This document shows positions 8,771-16,780 of a stretch of DNA of 64,000 nucleotides, one piece after another. Below the pieces are notes generated by a model. It was not told where the DNA came from. It searched no databases and was given only the letters and a program-made list of their open reading frames with translations. Position 1 is the stretch's first letter. Each line of letters starts with the position of its first letter. Both the position numbers and the translations under genes were made by a program. The stretch is from Pedobacter yonginensis (GTDB lineage: Bacteria; Bacteroidota; Bacteroidia; Sphingobacteriales; Sphingobacteriaceae): contig NZ_QGNZ01000005.1 of assembly GCF_003173595.1 (NCBI RefSeq), forward strand, positions 1 through 64,000. Reading direction: 5' to 3'.

Positions 8771-9325
8771 TTACTTGATAAGTTTGAGCTGTTTCCTAAT
8801 CTGTTTAACTTTTGCAAAAAAGGCAATGCTTTCCTTATCCACTAGAAAATCCATCGTTTCGATTAACTCTTCCTTTATCCAACCGTGTTTAGTGCTTAAA
8901 TTGGCGAGAATATTTAAGCAATGAGATTTAACGGCGACAGGTATTTTTTCATCAATGAGCCAAGCAAATACAACCTCTACTATTTTGTTGGTATCGTACT
9001 CAGCAACAATCTTTTTCAAAGCTGGTGAAGCATTTTTCTTGGTTATTAGAGCGAGAATTTTAACGAAATGCCTTAATGCCGATAAATTAGTCTGGTTAGA
9101 GAAATGATCAAGAAAATAAATTGTGGTGGGCAAAAACCGCTCTTGATGGCTGGAATACACATTTTCTAAAATCCATGCCGCTCTGAAACCGATTTGTGCA
9201 TCTTTATGAAAACTTAGATTGATTAGATCTTCTATTGAAAACGTTTCTTCAGATGTGATGGCTGCAAGTTTTTCAACTCTGCTTTTTCCAATGGGCTGTT
9301 GTATGATGTCGATTAAATATTGCAT
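8771..9325 (-). CDS. HEAT-like helical repeat protein, function unknown
   Basis: A 184-residue, almost wholly alpha-helical protein with repeated pairs of amphipathic helices (for example DAQIGFRAAWILENV, LSALRHFVKILALI, VAVKSHCLNILANL) in the HEAT/ARM style. There is no signal peptide, membrane segment or catalytic motif. It probably acts as a small cytoplasmic protein-protein interaction scaffold. It lies 91 nt upstream of the nitroreductase in the same direction, so the two may share a transcript. Family not recognised. Confidence 0.7.
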   Translation of the reverse strand: MQYLIDIIQQPIGKSRVEKLAAITSEETFSIEDLINLSFHKDAQIGFRAAWILENVYSSHQERFLPTTIYFLDHFSNQTNLSALRHFVKILALITKKNASPALKKIVAEYDTNKIVEVVFAWLIDEKIPVAVKSHCLNILANLSTKHGWIKEELIETMDFLVDKESIAFFAKVKQIRKQLKLIK

Positions 9326-9353
9326 AAATCGCTTCCATAAGTGCTTGAAAATA

Positions 9354-9390
9354 AAAATGCCTTTACCGTTGGCTTCGCCTTCGGTAAAGG
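9354..9390 (-). terminator. Terminator after the 21-residue-repeat gene
   Basis: Stem CCTTTACCG (9360-9368) / CGGTAAAGG (9382-9390), 13-nt loop; on the minus strand it is followed by CATTTTTATTTTC, giving a modest U-tract. It sits between the repeat-protein stop (9423) and the next minus-strand start (9325). Confidence 0.55.
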
Positions 9391-9422
9391 ATTTCCAATA
9401 ATAAAGCTTAAATAGCTATCAA

Positions 9423-10238
9423 TCAATGTTCAGGAACAAAAATTTTATTTCCGAATATATCGGTCTTATACGTACCAATTTTTTTTCCGTTTTTATCTTC
9501 CACAATCGTATCACCAAAGATATCAAGTCTTTGTTTTGAGATTGTATTTCCCTTTCCATCTTCGATAATGGTGTTGCCAAAAATATCTACTTTTTGTTTT
9601 GATATGACATTGCCTCTGCCATCTTCCTTAATTAAATTCCCAAAAATATCCACCTTTTGTTTTGAGATCACATTACCGCGCTCATCTTCATTTATAATGT
9701 TCCCAAAAATATCAGTTTTTTGCCTACCAATGGTTTGCCCGCTCCCATTTTCAATGATGGTGTTCCCTAAAATATCCTTTTTATAAACATATAAGGTATT
9801 GCCATGCTCATTTTCGATAATTCTATTTCCAAAAGTGTCTTGCTTTTGTTTAACAGCCGTTGTCCACTTTCCAGTTAAGGGCACCAAGGTTTCGACAACC
9901 TCATCCCACTTGGTTTCTAAACCTATTCCATTAGGTGTACGAATTATAGTATTGCCATAAAAATCTTTAGTTTGCTTACCGATCACCTTACCCTCCTCGT
10001 TTTCCAACAGAATGTTATTGAAAAAATCTGTTTTCTGAGTTGCAATGGTATTGCCTTGATTGTCAACAATGATGGTTTTACCAAAAAAATCCTTCTTTTG
10101 CTTTCCGATCGGGTTATCCTTTTCATCAACTATAACCGTATCACCAAAAAAGTCAACTTTATACTTATAGTTTGTAGTTTGACCGTGAGCCAATGGCCCA
10201 ATAATAGACATTAGAATGCCTAGTGTTAATTTTTTCAT
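9423..10238 (-). CDS. Secreted protein made of tandem 21-residue repeats
   Basis: A 271-residue exported protein: signal peptide about 1-19 (ending AHG), then eleven clear copies and one degenerate copy of a 21-residue unit. The unit reads roughly K-x-D-[IF]-F-G-[ND]-T-I-[IV]-E-D-x-x-G-N-x-I-[SG]-K-Q. The Asp of DxFG falls at residues 29, 50, 71, 92, 134, 155, 176, 197, 218, 239 and 260, always 21 apart; the 92 to 134 gap is exactly two units, with a diverged copy around W111. The pattern suggests a beta-solenoid or stacked beta-hairpins in the periplasm or at the surface. No enzyme motif. Function unknown. Confidence 0.8.
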   Translation of the reverse strand: MKKLTLGILMSIIGPLAHGQTTNYKYKVDFFGDTVIVDEKDNPIGKQKKDFFGKTIIVDNQGNTIATQKTDFFNNILLENEEGKVIGKQTKDFYGNTIIRTPNGIGLETKWDEVVETLVPLTGKWTTAVKQKQDTFGNRIIENEHGNTLYVYKKDILGNTIIENGSGQTIGRQKTDIFGNIINEDERGNVISKQKVDIFGNLIKEDGRGNVISKQKVDIFGNTIIEDGKGNTISKQRLDIFGDTIVEDKNGKKIGTYKTDIFGNKIFVPEH

Positions 10239-10473
10239 AATGTTTCATTTTGTGTGTGAACTAAAATAACGAAATGAAATTAGATTTTAAGCATTTTTTT
10301 CGCCAATTCATTTATAAACTAATCCTAATGTTGATTTTACCAAACATTGCATTAAGAAGGCAGTTTAATGAAGCTTCTCAATGGATGATCGATTCAGTCA
10401 GCAATCGTTAAACATTCAGATCATTATGCCCAAACCATTTACGTTGTACCTTTTTCCCCTCAACCTTTTTGCC

Positions 10474-10481
10474 TATCTTTG
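10474..10481 (+). promoter_or_regulatory. -7 element TATCTTTG of the ABC-F gene
   Basis: TATCTTTG matches the TAnnTTTG -7 consensus and ends 20 nt before ATG 10502. No good -33 element sits at the usual spacing. Its position argues for ATG 10502 and against an upstream in-frame start at 10469, which would precede the transcript. Confidence 0.45.
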
Positions 10482-10501
10482 CGGCTTATTTATTTCACAG
10501 C

Positions 10502-12124
10502 ATGATTTCAGTTTCTAATTTATCCCTACGATACGGCAAACGCACTTTATTTGAAGATGTTAACCTAAAATTTACTCAAGGCAATTGCTACGGTGTAATT
10601 GGCGCCAACGGTGCAGGTAAATCTACTTTCCTTAAAATTTTATCGGGAGAAGTGAGCCAAACTTCTGGCAGTGTAGCTTTTACCCCAGGAGAACGTATGG
10701 CGGTTTTGAAGCAAAATCACTACGAGTTTGATGAGTTTACGGTACTGGAAACGGTTATGATGGGCCATAAGGAACTTTACGCCATCATGAAAGAGAAAGA
10801 TGCCATTTACATGAAAGAAGATTTTACCGAAAAAGACGGCGAACGTGCTGGCGAATTGGAAAATATCTTTGCTGAAAAGGATGGTTGGAACATGGAAAGC
10901 AATGCAGCAACCATGTTGAGCAACTTGGGCATTACAGAAGAAAACCATTATAAATTACTTAAGGAACTCGATAATACTCAAAAAGTACGCGTATTATTAG
11001 CGCAAGCCCTATTTGGTAATCCTGATATTTTGCTTTTGGATGAGCCTACCAACGATTTGGACATTGAAACCATTGCTTGGTTGGAAAATTTCTTGGCGGA
11101 TTATCAAAATATCGTATTGGTTGTATCTCACGATAGGCACTTTTTAGATGCAGTTTGTACACACATTGTAGATATCGACTTCAGCAAAATGAGCATTTAT
11201 ACGGGTAACTATACATTCTGGTATGAGTCGAGTCAGTTGGCTTTAAAACAACGAAGCGATCAAAACAAAAAGACTGAAGATAAAGTTAAAGAGCTTCAAG
11301 AATTCATTCGTCGTTTTAGTGCCAACGCGTCCAAATCAAAGCAAGCAACCTCGCGTAAAAAGGCTTTGGACAAGATTGACATTACCGAAATCAAAGCTTC
11401 AAGCAGAAAATATCCAGCCATTATCTTCAACAATACAGGTAGAGAAGCCGGAGATCAAATTCTACAGGTTGAAGGTTTGGGCAAAACTGGCAACGACGGT
11501 GTTTTATTTGATAAAATTACCTTCATGGTAAATAAGGGCGATAAAATTGCCGTTTTATCTCAAAACAGTTTAGCCACCGCAGCGTTTTACGATGTTTTAT
11601 CTGGTAGAGATACCGACCACAAAGGCGAATTTAAGTGGGGCGTAACCATTAGTACGGCTGATATTCCAAACGACAGTTCAGAATACTTTTCTGGTAAGGA
11701 TGAAAACTTGGTGGATTGGTTGCGAGAATATTCTGGAACCGATGCCGATGAGCAATTTGTACGCAGCTTTTTAGGCCGAATGCTGTTTTCTGGCGAAGAG
11801 GTGTTGAAAAACGTAAAAGTGCTTTCTGGTGGTGAAAAAATGCGTTGCATGTTCTCTAGAATGATGTTGCAACAAGCAAACCTATTGATGTTTGATGAGC
11901 CAACCAATCACCTTGATTTAGAATCGATTGAGGCACTAAATAATGGCATGAAAGATTTCAAAGGCACCATTCTATTCACCTCACGAGATCATCAACTTAC
12001 TGAAACAGTGGCCAATAGAATTATCGAAATTACCCCTAAGGGAACGATTGATAAACTGATGACTTACGATGAATACATCAATAGCGATGAAGTTGCAAAA
12101 CTCCGCGAAAGCATGTATGCCTAA
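10502..12124 (+). CDS. ABC-F ATPase, YbiT-like
   Basis: A 540-residue soluble protein with two ABC cassettes and the inter-domain linker of ABC-F translation factors. It aligns in order with E. coli YbiT (from memory): GANGAGKST Walker A, VRVLLAQALF, LLLDEPTNDLD, then SRFSANASKSKQATSR-like linker residues. The second cassette keeps LSGGEKMR and FDEPTNHLD, but its Walker A position reads VLSQNSLATAAF, with no GxxGxGKS/T, and its switch region reads TSRDH. The second site therefore probably cannot bind ATP normally. ABC-F proteins act at the ribosomal E site. Start set by the promoter position. Confidence 0.88.
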   Translation: MISVSNLSLRYGKRTLFEDVNLKFTQGNCYGVIGANGAGKSTFLKILSGEVSQTSGSVAFTPGERMAVLKQNHYEFDEFTVLETVMMGHKELYAIMKEKDAIYMKEDFTEKDGERAGELENIFAEKDGWNMESNAATMLSNLGITEENHYKLLKELDNTQKVRVLLAQALFGNPDILLLDEPTNDLDIETIAWLENFLADYQNIVLVVSHDRHFLDAVCTHIVDIDFSKMSIYTGNYTFWYESSQLALKQRSDQNKKTEDKVKELQEFIRRFSANASKSKQATSRKKALDKIDITEIKASSRKYPAIIFNNTGREAGDQILQVEGLGKTGNDGVLFDKITFMVNKGDKIAVLSQNSLATAAFYDVLSGRDTDHKGEFKWGVTISTADIPNDSSEYFSGKDENLVDWLREYSGTDADEQFVRSFLGRMLFSGEEVLKNVKVLSGGEKMRCMFSRMMLQQANLLMFDEPTNHLDLESIEALNNGMKDFKGTILFTSRDHQLTETVANRIIEITPKGTIDKLMTYDEYINSDEVAKLRESMYA

Positions 12125-12134
12125 ATAAAACTTA

Positions 12135-12166
12135 AAACCCACATTTCTTAGTGTGGGTTTTTTTTT
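12135..12166 (+). terminator. Intrinsic terminator of the ABC-F gene
   Basis: Nine-bp stem AAACCCACA (12135-12143) / TGTGGGTTT (12152-12160), loop TTTCTTAG, followed directly by more T residues to 12166. It lies 10 nt after the stop codon. Confidence 0.85.
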
Positions 12167-12271
12167 GAAAAAAAATTTCGCCATTTGTAGCGTTTTCTTG
12201 TGGTACATCGTTTTAGTCTAAAAAGCGTTAATGGCCATTAACCAATTTTGTTTATAAATTGATTTAATTAC

Positions 12272-12970
12272 ATGAAAACTAAAAACTACTTTTCCATCGC
12301 CACTAAAATTGCACTCTCCATCTTCGCTATAACTTTAACCCTATCTGCTTGTAAAAAAGATTTTAATGATACGCCCATTGAAGCCACAGGAATTGGATTT
12401 GTACATGCATCTCCAGGCACTGGTGCTTTAGATTTTGTTTTAGATGGACAGAAAATCAATAATTTTACCTACACCAAAGATTTAGGTTATTACGCCGCAT
12501 ATCCAGGCACAAGATTAATTGGTGTTGCAAAAAAAGATTCCTTAAAATACTTAACAACAGCAACTTCAGCCTTAAAAGCAGGTGCTTTCTATTCTGTTTT
12601 TGTGGTAGATACACTAAAATCAACCAAACTGTTGGTAGTTGAGGATGATTTAAAAGCTCCTGAAACCGATAAAGCAAAAATCCGTTTCATTAACCTAAGT
12701 CCAGGTGCTCCTGCTTTAGATTTAGCCGTACAAGGAACCGATGCACCAATATTTACAGCAAAGGCATTTAAAGAATTTACAACATTTACCTCTATTGCCC
12801 CATCAGATACTTATACTTTCCAGGTAAAAAATACAGGATCTACAACTGTAAGAGCTACATTATCAGCGGTAAAGATTGAGAAGGGTAAAATTTACACCAT
12901 CTGGGCAAAAGGATTGAGCAGTAAAACAGATAGCACTCAATTTGGGTTATCTGTAATGACGAATAAATAA
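12272..12970 (+). CDS. DUF4397-domain lipoprotein
   Basis: A 232-residue lipoprotein with lipobox TLSAC (Cys27). The mature part carries the DUF4397 beta-rich fold: GIGFVHASPGTGALDFVLDG at its start and a second, similar unit RFINLSPGAPALDLAV further on, so the domain contains an internal two-fold repeat. These proteins are anchored at the envelope in Bacteroidota; no enzymatic activity is known. A strong terminator hairpin follows, separating it from the ECF sigma factor. Confidence 0.87.
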   Translation: MKTKNYFSIATKIALSIFAITLTLSACKKDFNDTPIEATGIGFVHASPGTGALDFVLDGQKINNFTYTKDLGYYAAYPGTRLIGVAKKDSLKYLTTATSALKAGAFYSVFVVDTLKSTKLLVVEDDLKAPETDKAKIRFINLSPGAPALDLAVQGTDAPIFTAKAFKEFTTFTSIAPSDTYTFQVKNTGSTTVRATLSAVKIEKGKIYTIWAKGLSSKTDSTQFGLSVMTNK

Positions 12971-12992
12971 AATTATCTACCTATGAAAACTT

Positions 12993-13022
12993 ACATCGCC
13001 CCGCTGGGGGCGGTGTATTTTA
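12993..13022 (+). terminator. Intrinsic terminator after DUF4397 gene
   Basis: Stem ACATCGCCCC (12993-13002) / GGGGCGGTGT (13007-13016), ten bp with one G-T pair and a GCTG loop, followed by ATTTTATT. Confidence 0.75.
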
Positions 13023-13091
13023 TTAATTTTATAAATAATTGTCCCTTAGTAAACGAAGGCAAATCTTAATTAACCAAATTCCTTTTTTAGG

Positions 13092-13676
13092 GTGATCAAA
13101 AAAACACTCAGTTTTGAGGAGATTTTAAAAGGCTGCGTTAAAAACGATAATAGCTGTAAAGAAATGATGTATAAATCATTTTATGGCTACTTAATGGGAA
13201 TTATTTTAAGGTACACGAAGAACATTTCTGATAGCGAAGAACTTGTAAATGATAGCTTTATAAAAATTTTTAGAAATATTTCGAGCTATAAATCACCACA
13301 AAACCCAGAGGATTTACAGAAATCTTTTAAAGGATGGATTGCTAAAATAGCTTCGCGCACAGCAATTGATAAACTAAGAAGTGCTAAAGCTCAATTTTAT
13401 GTTGACGATTTAGCTGAAGATGAGCACCCCGCTTCTCCGGTTTCAATCGTTTCCGAACTCCACGTAAATGATATTCTGAAATTACTGAATCATTTACCCG
13501 ATTTACAACGATTGGTATTTAATTTATATGAGGTTGAAGGCTTTAGCCACGATGAAATTTCAAAAATGCTCAGCATCCCAGAAAGTTCAAGTCGGGTTTA
13601 TCTAACTCGAGCGAAGAATAAATTACGTACACTATATACAAGTACCATGCTTCATTTATATGAAAAAAATGGATAA
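13092..13676 (+). CDS. RNA polymerase ECF-type sigma-70 factor
   Basis: A 194-residue sigma factor with GTG start at 13092. Region 2 spans about residues 20-95 (DSEELVNDSFIKIFRNI, then FKGWIAKIASRTAIDKLR) and region 4 about 130-185 (LPDLQRLVFNLYEVEGFSHDEISKML and the helix SSSRVYLTRAKNKLR). No signal peptide. It overlaps the next gene by 17 bp (8 bp if that gene starts at 13669), which implies coupled expression with a membrane partner that probably controls it. Target promoters cannot be told from the sequence. Confidence 0.9.
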   Translation: MIKKTLSFEEILKGCVKNDNSCKEMMYKSFYGYLMGIILRYTKNISDSEELVNDSFIKIFRNISSYKSPQNPEDLQKSFKGWIAKIASRTAIDKLRSAKAQFYVDDLAEDEHPASPVSIVSELHVNDILKLLNHLPDLQRLVFNLYEVEGFSHDEISKMLSIPESSSRVYLTRAKNKLRTLYTSTMLHLYEKNG

Positions 13677-14955
13677 AGAAATTATTAAGCATATTGTAAC
13701 GCAACTCCATGGCCACGAAGAATCATATTCTGAAGGCGCTTGGGAACGTTTTTCTTTGCCAGAGAGAAAGAAAAGACGAGTAATTGCATACTGGCCTTTG
13801 TGGAGTGCTGCTGCCTTAATTTTAATAACTGCCGCCATATTTTTCGGCAGGGATAACAATGCCCTAAGAACGGATTTGGTTGTCAAACATCCATCATCAA
13901 AAAAACAACAAGTTGATTTACAAAAAAATACGAACCTCCAACAACAAAAAAAATCTAACCAAAACACAGATAACCAAATCGTTGAACCGATACTATTGTC
14001 AGAACAAATTGTTAAAAAGCCAAAAGGCGCGGAAGATCAAATGGCTTACGCAGTTTCGAATAACGGAACAGATATTTTTGCTAAACAAGTTGTTGCTCCG
14101 CCAAACAGCAACGAGGTGACCACATCAAATAGCCATGTGAATTTGCTCGAAAATCATTCAGCAGGCAATACACTTATTGCCTCAAATACGGAACGAGCTT
14201 TTAATATCATCGTGGAGAAAAGAAAGACATTACCTAAAACCACTTTTGAAGAATTACTAGCCAAAGATAGTCAAGTAAGTGCCCTCAGCCCAGCAAATAA
14301 GAACACTAAAGATTCTAAATGGTCGCCAGGTGTTTATGTTGCCCCTGCAATGGGTAACGATAACAAGGTTAATATGAACTACGGATTCTCTTTGGCTTAT
14401 AAGGTGGCGGGTAAATTATCCATTAGCTCTGGAATTGCCTATACCGCTTTAAGTTCTACGAGCAATCCGTCTTCAAGTTCGTCGGCAGTGATGGATAGTC
14501 AGGCTTCAACGTCAAGTTTATCAAGAGACAGCAAGAATTTAGAATCTGTTGATGCCCAACTTCGTGGAATAAACATCCCGTTAGAATTAAAATACAGTTT
14601 TAGCGACAAGTTTTACACCGGCATTGGTGTTTCGGCATTGGCCATTTTAAACAATAGGCAAGAGAATAACTATATTATCAATCAGGCACAAAACACCACG
14701 GTTTTGAATACCATGGGATATGCCGAGCAAAAAATGTTGCTCGTTACGCAAAGGGTGTCGGAGCCGCAGGCAGAATCGGTAATTGCTCCAGAAAAGTATT
14801 TAGGCTTCTATAATTTTTCTTTGGGATACAAACAGAAAATATCACCAAAGAAAAATATAGCCATTGAGCCGTTTTTAAGGTTGCCGATGAGGACTTTCTC
14901 AAAAGAAAATTTAAACCTAACAAATGGCGGATTGAGAATAAAAGTAGATTTTTAG
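13660..14955 (+). CDS. Membrane-anchored anti-sigma-like protein with beta-barrel-type C-terminus
   Basis: A 431-residue protein. Residues 1-43 are a short charged cytoplasmic segment (SEGAWERFSLPERKKRR), residues about 45-65 a transmembrane helix, residues 70-210 a polar, low-complexity linker rich in Gln, Asn and Lys, and residues 215-431 alternate beta-strands ending KVDF, like the OMP beta-barrel family (YGFSLAYKVAGKLSISSGIAYT). A small N-terminus plus helix directly behind an ECF sigma gene suggests an anti-sigma role; the barrel-like end is unusual in such a protein. ATG 13669 (MDKEI) is an alternative start. Confidence 0.7.
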   Translation: MKKMDKEIIKHIVTQLHGHEESYSEGAWERFSLPERKKRRVIAYWPLWSAAALILITAAIFFGRDNNALRTDLVVKHPSSKKQQVDLQKNTNLQQQKKSNQNTDNQIVEPILLSEQIVKKPKGAEDQMAYAVSNNGTDIFAKQVVAPPNSNEVTTSNSHVNLLENHSAGNTLIASNTERAFNIIVEKRKTLPKTTFEELLAKDSQVSALSPANKNTKDSKWSPGVYVAPAMGNDNKVNMNYGFSLAYKVAGKLSISSGIAYTALSSTSNPSSSSSAVMDSQASTSSLSRDSKNLESVDAQLRGINIPLELKYSFSDKFYTGIGVSALAILNNRQENNYIINQAQNTTVLNTMGYAEQKMLLVTQRVSEPQAESVIAPEKYLGFYNFSLGYKQKISPKKNIAIEPFLRLPMRTFSKENLNLTNGGLRIKVDF

Positions 14956-15542
14956 AGCACGGTTAGAATTTCCTTAATGGAAGCTCTTTTTTTATAATCG
15001 GTATCAAACTGTACGAATTTTATTTTACCATCCTTACCAATTACATAGGTTGCAGGCACAGGTAAAACAGCTTCATCAGCACCATTATTTTTAGCCACAT
15101 CAATACCGTAGCTTTTATATTTAGAAGCCAAGGTTTCTTCCATCACAAAATTTACCTTGTAATTCTTCATAATCTGGTAACCACGATCAGAAATTAAAGA
15201 AAACGATGCTTTTGTTTTTTCTTTTGTTTTACTGATCGATTCGTCAGTTTCAGGCGTAACACCTACAACATAAGCGCCTTTTGCGCTTAAACTTTGTAAA
15301 GAATCTTGTAATTCCTTAATGTGCTTACTACAATAGGGGCACCACTGTCCGCGATAGAAAAAGAGCACCACGCTTTTGTTTTGCTTCAGTAATTGGGCAA
15401 GATTAATTGATTTCCCCTCACTATCTTTTGCAGCAAAATTAGGTGCTACATCACCAGTCTTTAAGCCCGTTTGAGCCTGGGTGGAGCCCGCTAAAATCAA
15501 CACGAAAATAGAGAGTAAGAATGTTCTTTTAAGATTTTTCAT
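14952..15542 (-). CDS. Peroxiredoxin / AhpC-TSA thioredoxin-fold protein
   Basis: Start placed at ATG 15542 (MKNLKRTFLL), giving 196 residues with a signal peptide ending STQAQ; an upstream in-frame ATG at 15578 would put 12 extra residues before it. The thioredoxin-fold domain carries the redox site RGQWCPYCSKH (a C-x-x-C pair), preceded by LFFY. This class of exported AhpC/TSA-type proteins reduces peroxides or disulfides in the periplasm. Its stop codon overlaps the convergent gene's stop by 3 bp (14952-14955). Confidence 0.85.
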   Translation of the reverse strand: MKNLKRTFLLSIFVLILAGSTQAQTGLKTGDVAPNFAAKDSEGKSINLAQLLKQNKSVVLFFYRGQWCPYCSKHIKELQDSLQSLSAKGAYVVGVTPETDESISKTKEKTKASFSLISDRGYQIMKNYKVNFVMEETLASKYKSYGIDVAKNNGADEAVLPVPATYVIGKDGKIKFVQFDTDYKKRASIKEILTVL

Positions 15543-15645
15543 TTTTAATGGATTTAAGGTTTTGATGTTTAGTCGCAACTGGCGAGTTAACCTTACAAGC
15601 TTTTTCGCTCTTTCAACACATTGAAGGCTAAGAAAATCAAAAAGT

Positions 15646-15679
15646 AAAAAAAAAGGAACCTAATTTTCATTAAGTTCCT
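15646..15679 (-). terminator. Terminator of slyD
   Basis: On the minus strand AGGAAC (15679-15674) pairs with GTTCCT (15659-15654), extended by an inner 4-bp stem across one mismatch, with a 4-nt loop and then a run of nine T. It follows the slyD stop at 15717. Confidence 0.75.
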
Positions 15680-15716
15680 GATATTTTAAAGAGTGTAAAA
15701 CTTCGTTTTAAAGAAA

Positions 15717-16223
15717 TTAGTGACCTGAATGACCATCAGCACCATGTGCGTGGCCATGTGCCAATTCATCTTGTGTTGCTTCCCGAACACTTAGGATGTT
15801 TCCGCTAAACAATAGATTTTTACCTGCCATCGGGTGGTTTAAATCAACTGCAACAGTTTCATCATGTACAGCTGTAACACCTGCTCTGAATTGGTTACCG
15901 TTGTTATCCTGTAAAGGAATTACATCACCAACTGCAGGCACTTCACCACCAGCTTCTGTAAACATCGACTTTGGCAAATCTGCGAAAGCACCTGGATCCA
16001 ATTCTCCATAACCATCAACAGCAGACAATTCGAAGCTGTATTCATCGCCAGTTTTTAAACCAGTTAAATGCTCTTCGAACTTAGGCAACATCATGCCAAC
16101 GCCGTATAAAAATACTAGAGGATTTTGCTCATCAGCTTTCTCAACGAAAACTTGTTGTCCTTCTTCATTAGTAGTATGCAATTCATAAGTTAATGCTACT
16201 ACTGAGTTTGGTGAAATATTCAT
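15717..16223 (-). CDS. slyD: FKBP-type peptidyl-prolyl isomerase, SlyD-like
   Basis: A 168-residue SlyD-type isomerase/chaperone: N-terminal FKBP strand (SVVALTYELHT), PLVFLYGVGMMLPKFEEHLTGLKTGDEY, an insert-in-flap domain, then DLNHPMAGKNLLFSGNILSVREAT. The C-terminus ends in a short His-rich metal-binding tail (HGHAHGADGHSGH). It catalyses cis-trans isomerisation of X-Pro bonds and assists folding in the cytoplasm. Before the islet insertion its ATG would have followed the thioredoxin-domain gene stop by about 10 nt; now it has its own promoter inside the islet. Confidence 0.92.
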   Translation of the reverse strand: MNISPNSVVALTYELHTTNEEGQQVFVEKADEQNPLVFLYGVGMMLPKFEEHLTGLKTGDEYSFELSAVDGYGELDPGAFADLPKSMFTEAGGEVPAVGDVIPLQDNNGNQFRAGVTAVHDETVAVDLNHPMAGKNLLFSGNILSVREATQDELAHGHAHGADGHSGH

Positions 16224-16304
16224 TTAAATTAATTTATTGTAAATATTCTAATGCTTCCTCAACAGTGTTAACCGGCAACTGGCATACTTTATTTCGGCAA
16301 ATAT
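16204..16304. repeat. 101-bp perfect direct repeat, left copy
   Basis: Identical over 101 bp to 17812-17912. It contains the first 20 bp of slyD, the 10-nt spacer and the last 71 bp of the thioredoxin-domain gene. Here the slyD part is functional and the other gene's part is a remnant. Confidence 0.95.
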
Positions 16305-16328
16305 CTTATCTGATTTGTGCTCGTAGCG

Positions 16329-16358
16329 CAAAGATAGCCTAATAATTAATTTAACAAA
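16329..16358 (-). promoter_or_regulatory. slyD promoter inside the islet
   Basis: On the minus strand TTTG, 18 nt, TATCTTTG (the -7 element is 16336-16329). It reads toward slyD, whose ATG is about 105 nt downstream, and it lies in the islet, just outside the left 101-bp repeat. Confidence 0.55.
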
Positions 16359-16490
16359 GAAAGTGTTGAATTGTTGTTTACATTGATATAAAAATTAATT
16401 TCAATTCGAAAGGATTTTCACCCCTAGCATGCAATACATTCTACTTAGCTTGTTTCTCTGAAATTTAAACTGAAAAAATGCCTAGGAACT

Positions 16491-16522
16491 TTAAAAAAGA
16501 AAACCCCCATTTAAGGGGGTTT
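16491..16522 (-). terminator. Terminator of the islet gene
   Basis: Eight-bp stem AAACCCCC (16501-16508) / GGGGGTTT (16515-16522), loop ATTTAA; on the minus strand the hairpin is followed by TCTTTTTT. It would stop leftward transcripts from the orphan gene before the slyD promoter. Confidence 0.75.
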
Positions 16523-16780
16523 AATGAGACTGACCAGAATTTTATCCTGCCCTTTGCAAGGCTGTCCAGATTGTTATCCTGTCTCAAATGCTGATACAAA
16601 TATAAATATTTGCAATTAATATTCTAATCCAAAACAGAATCCTTAGTTGGAAATTGCATACGGTATCTATCTACGTATATTATTGTTATGACTAAAGTAT
16701 TTGCAAATATTGATGAAGGAATAAAAGTAAGTATTTCCATAAAAAGGTGTTCTGATTATTATCAGAAAGAAACTTATATA

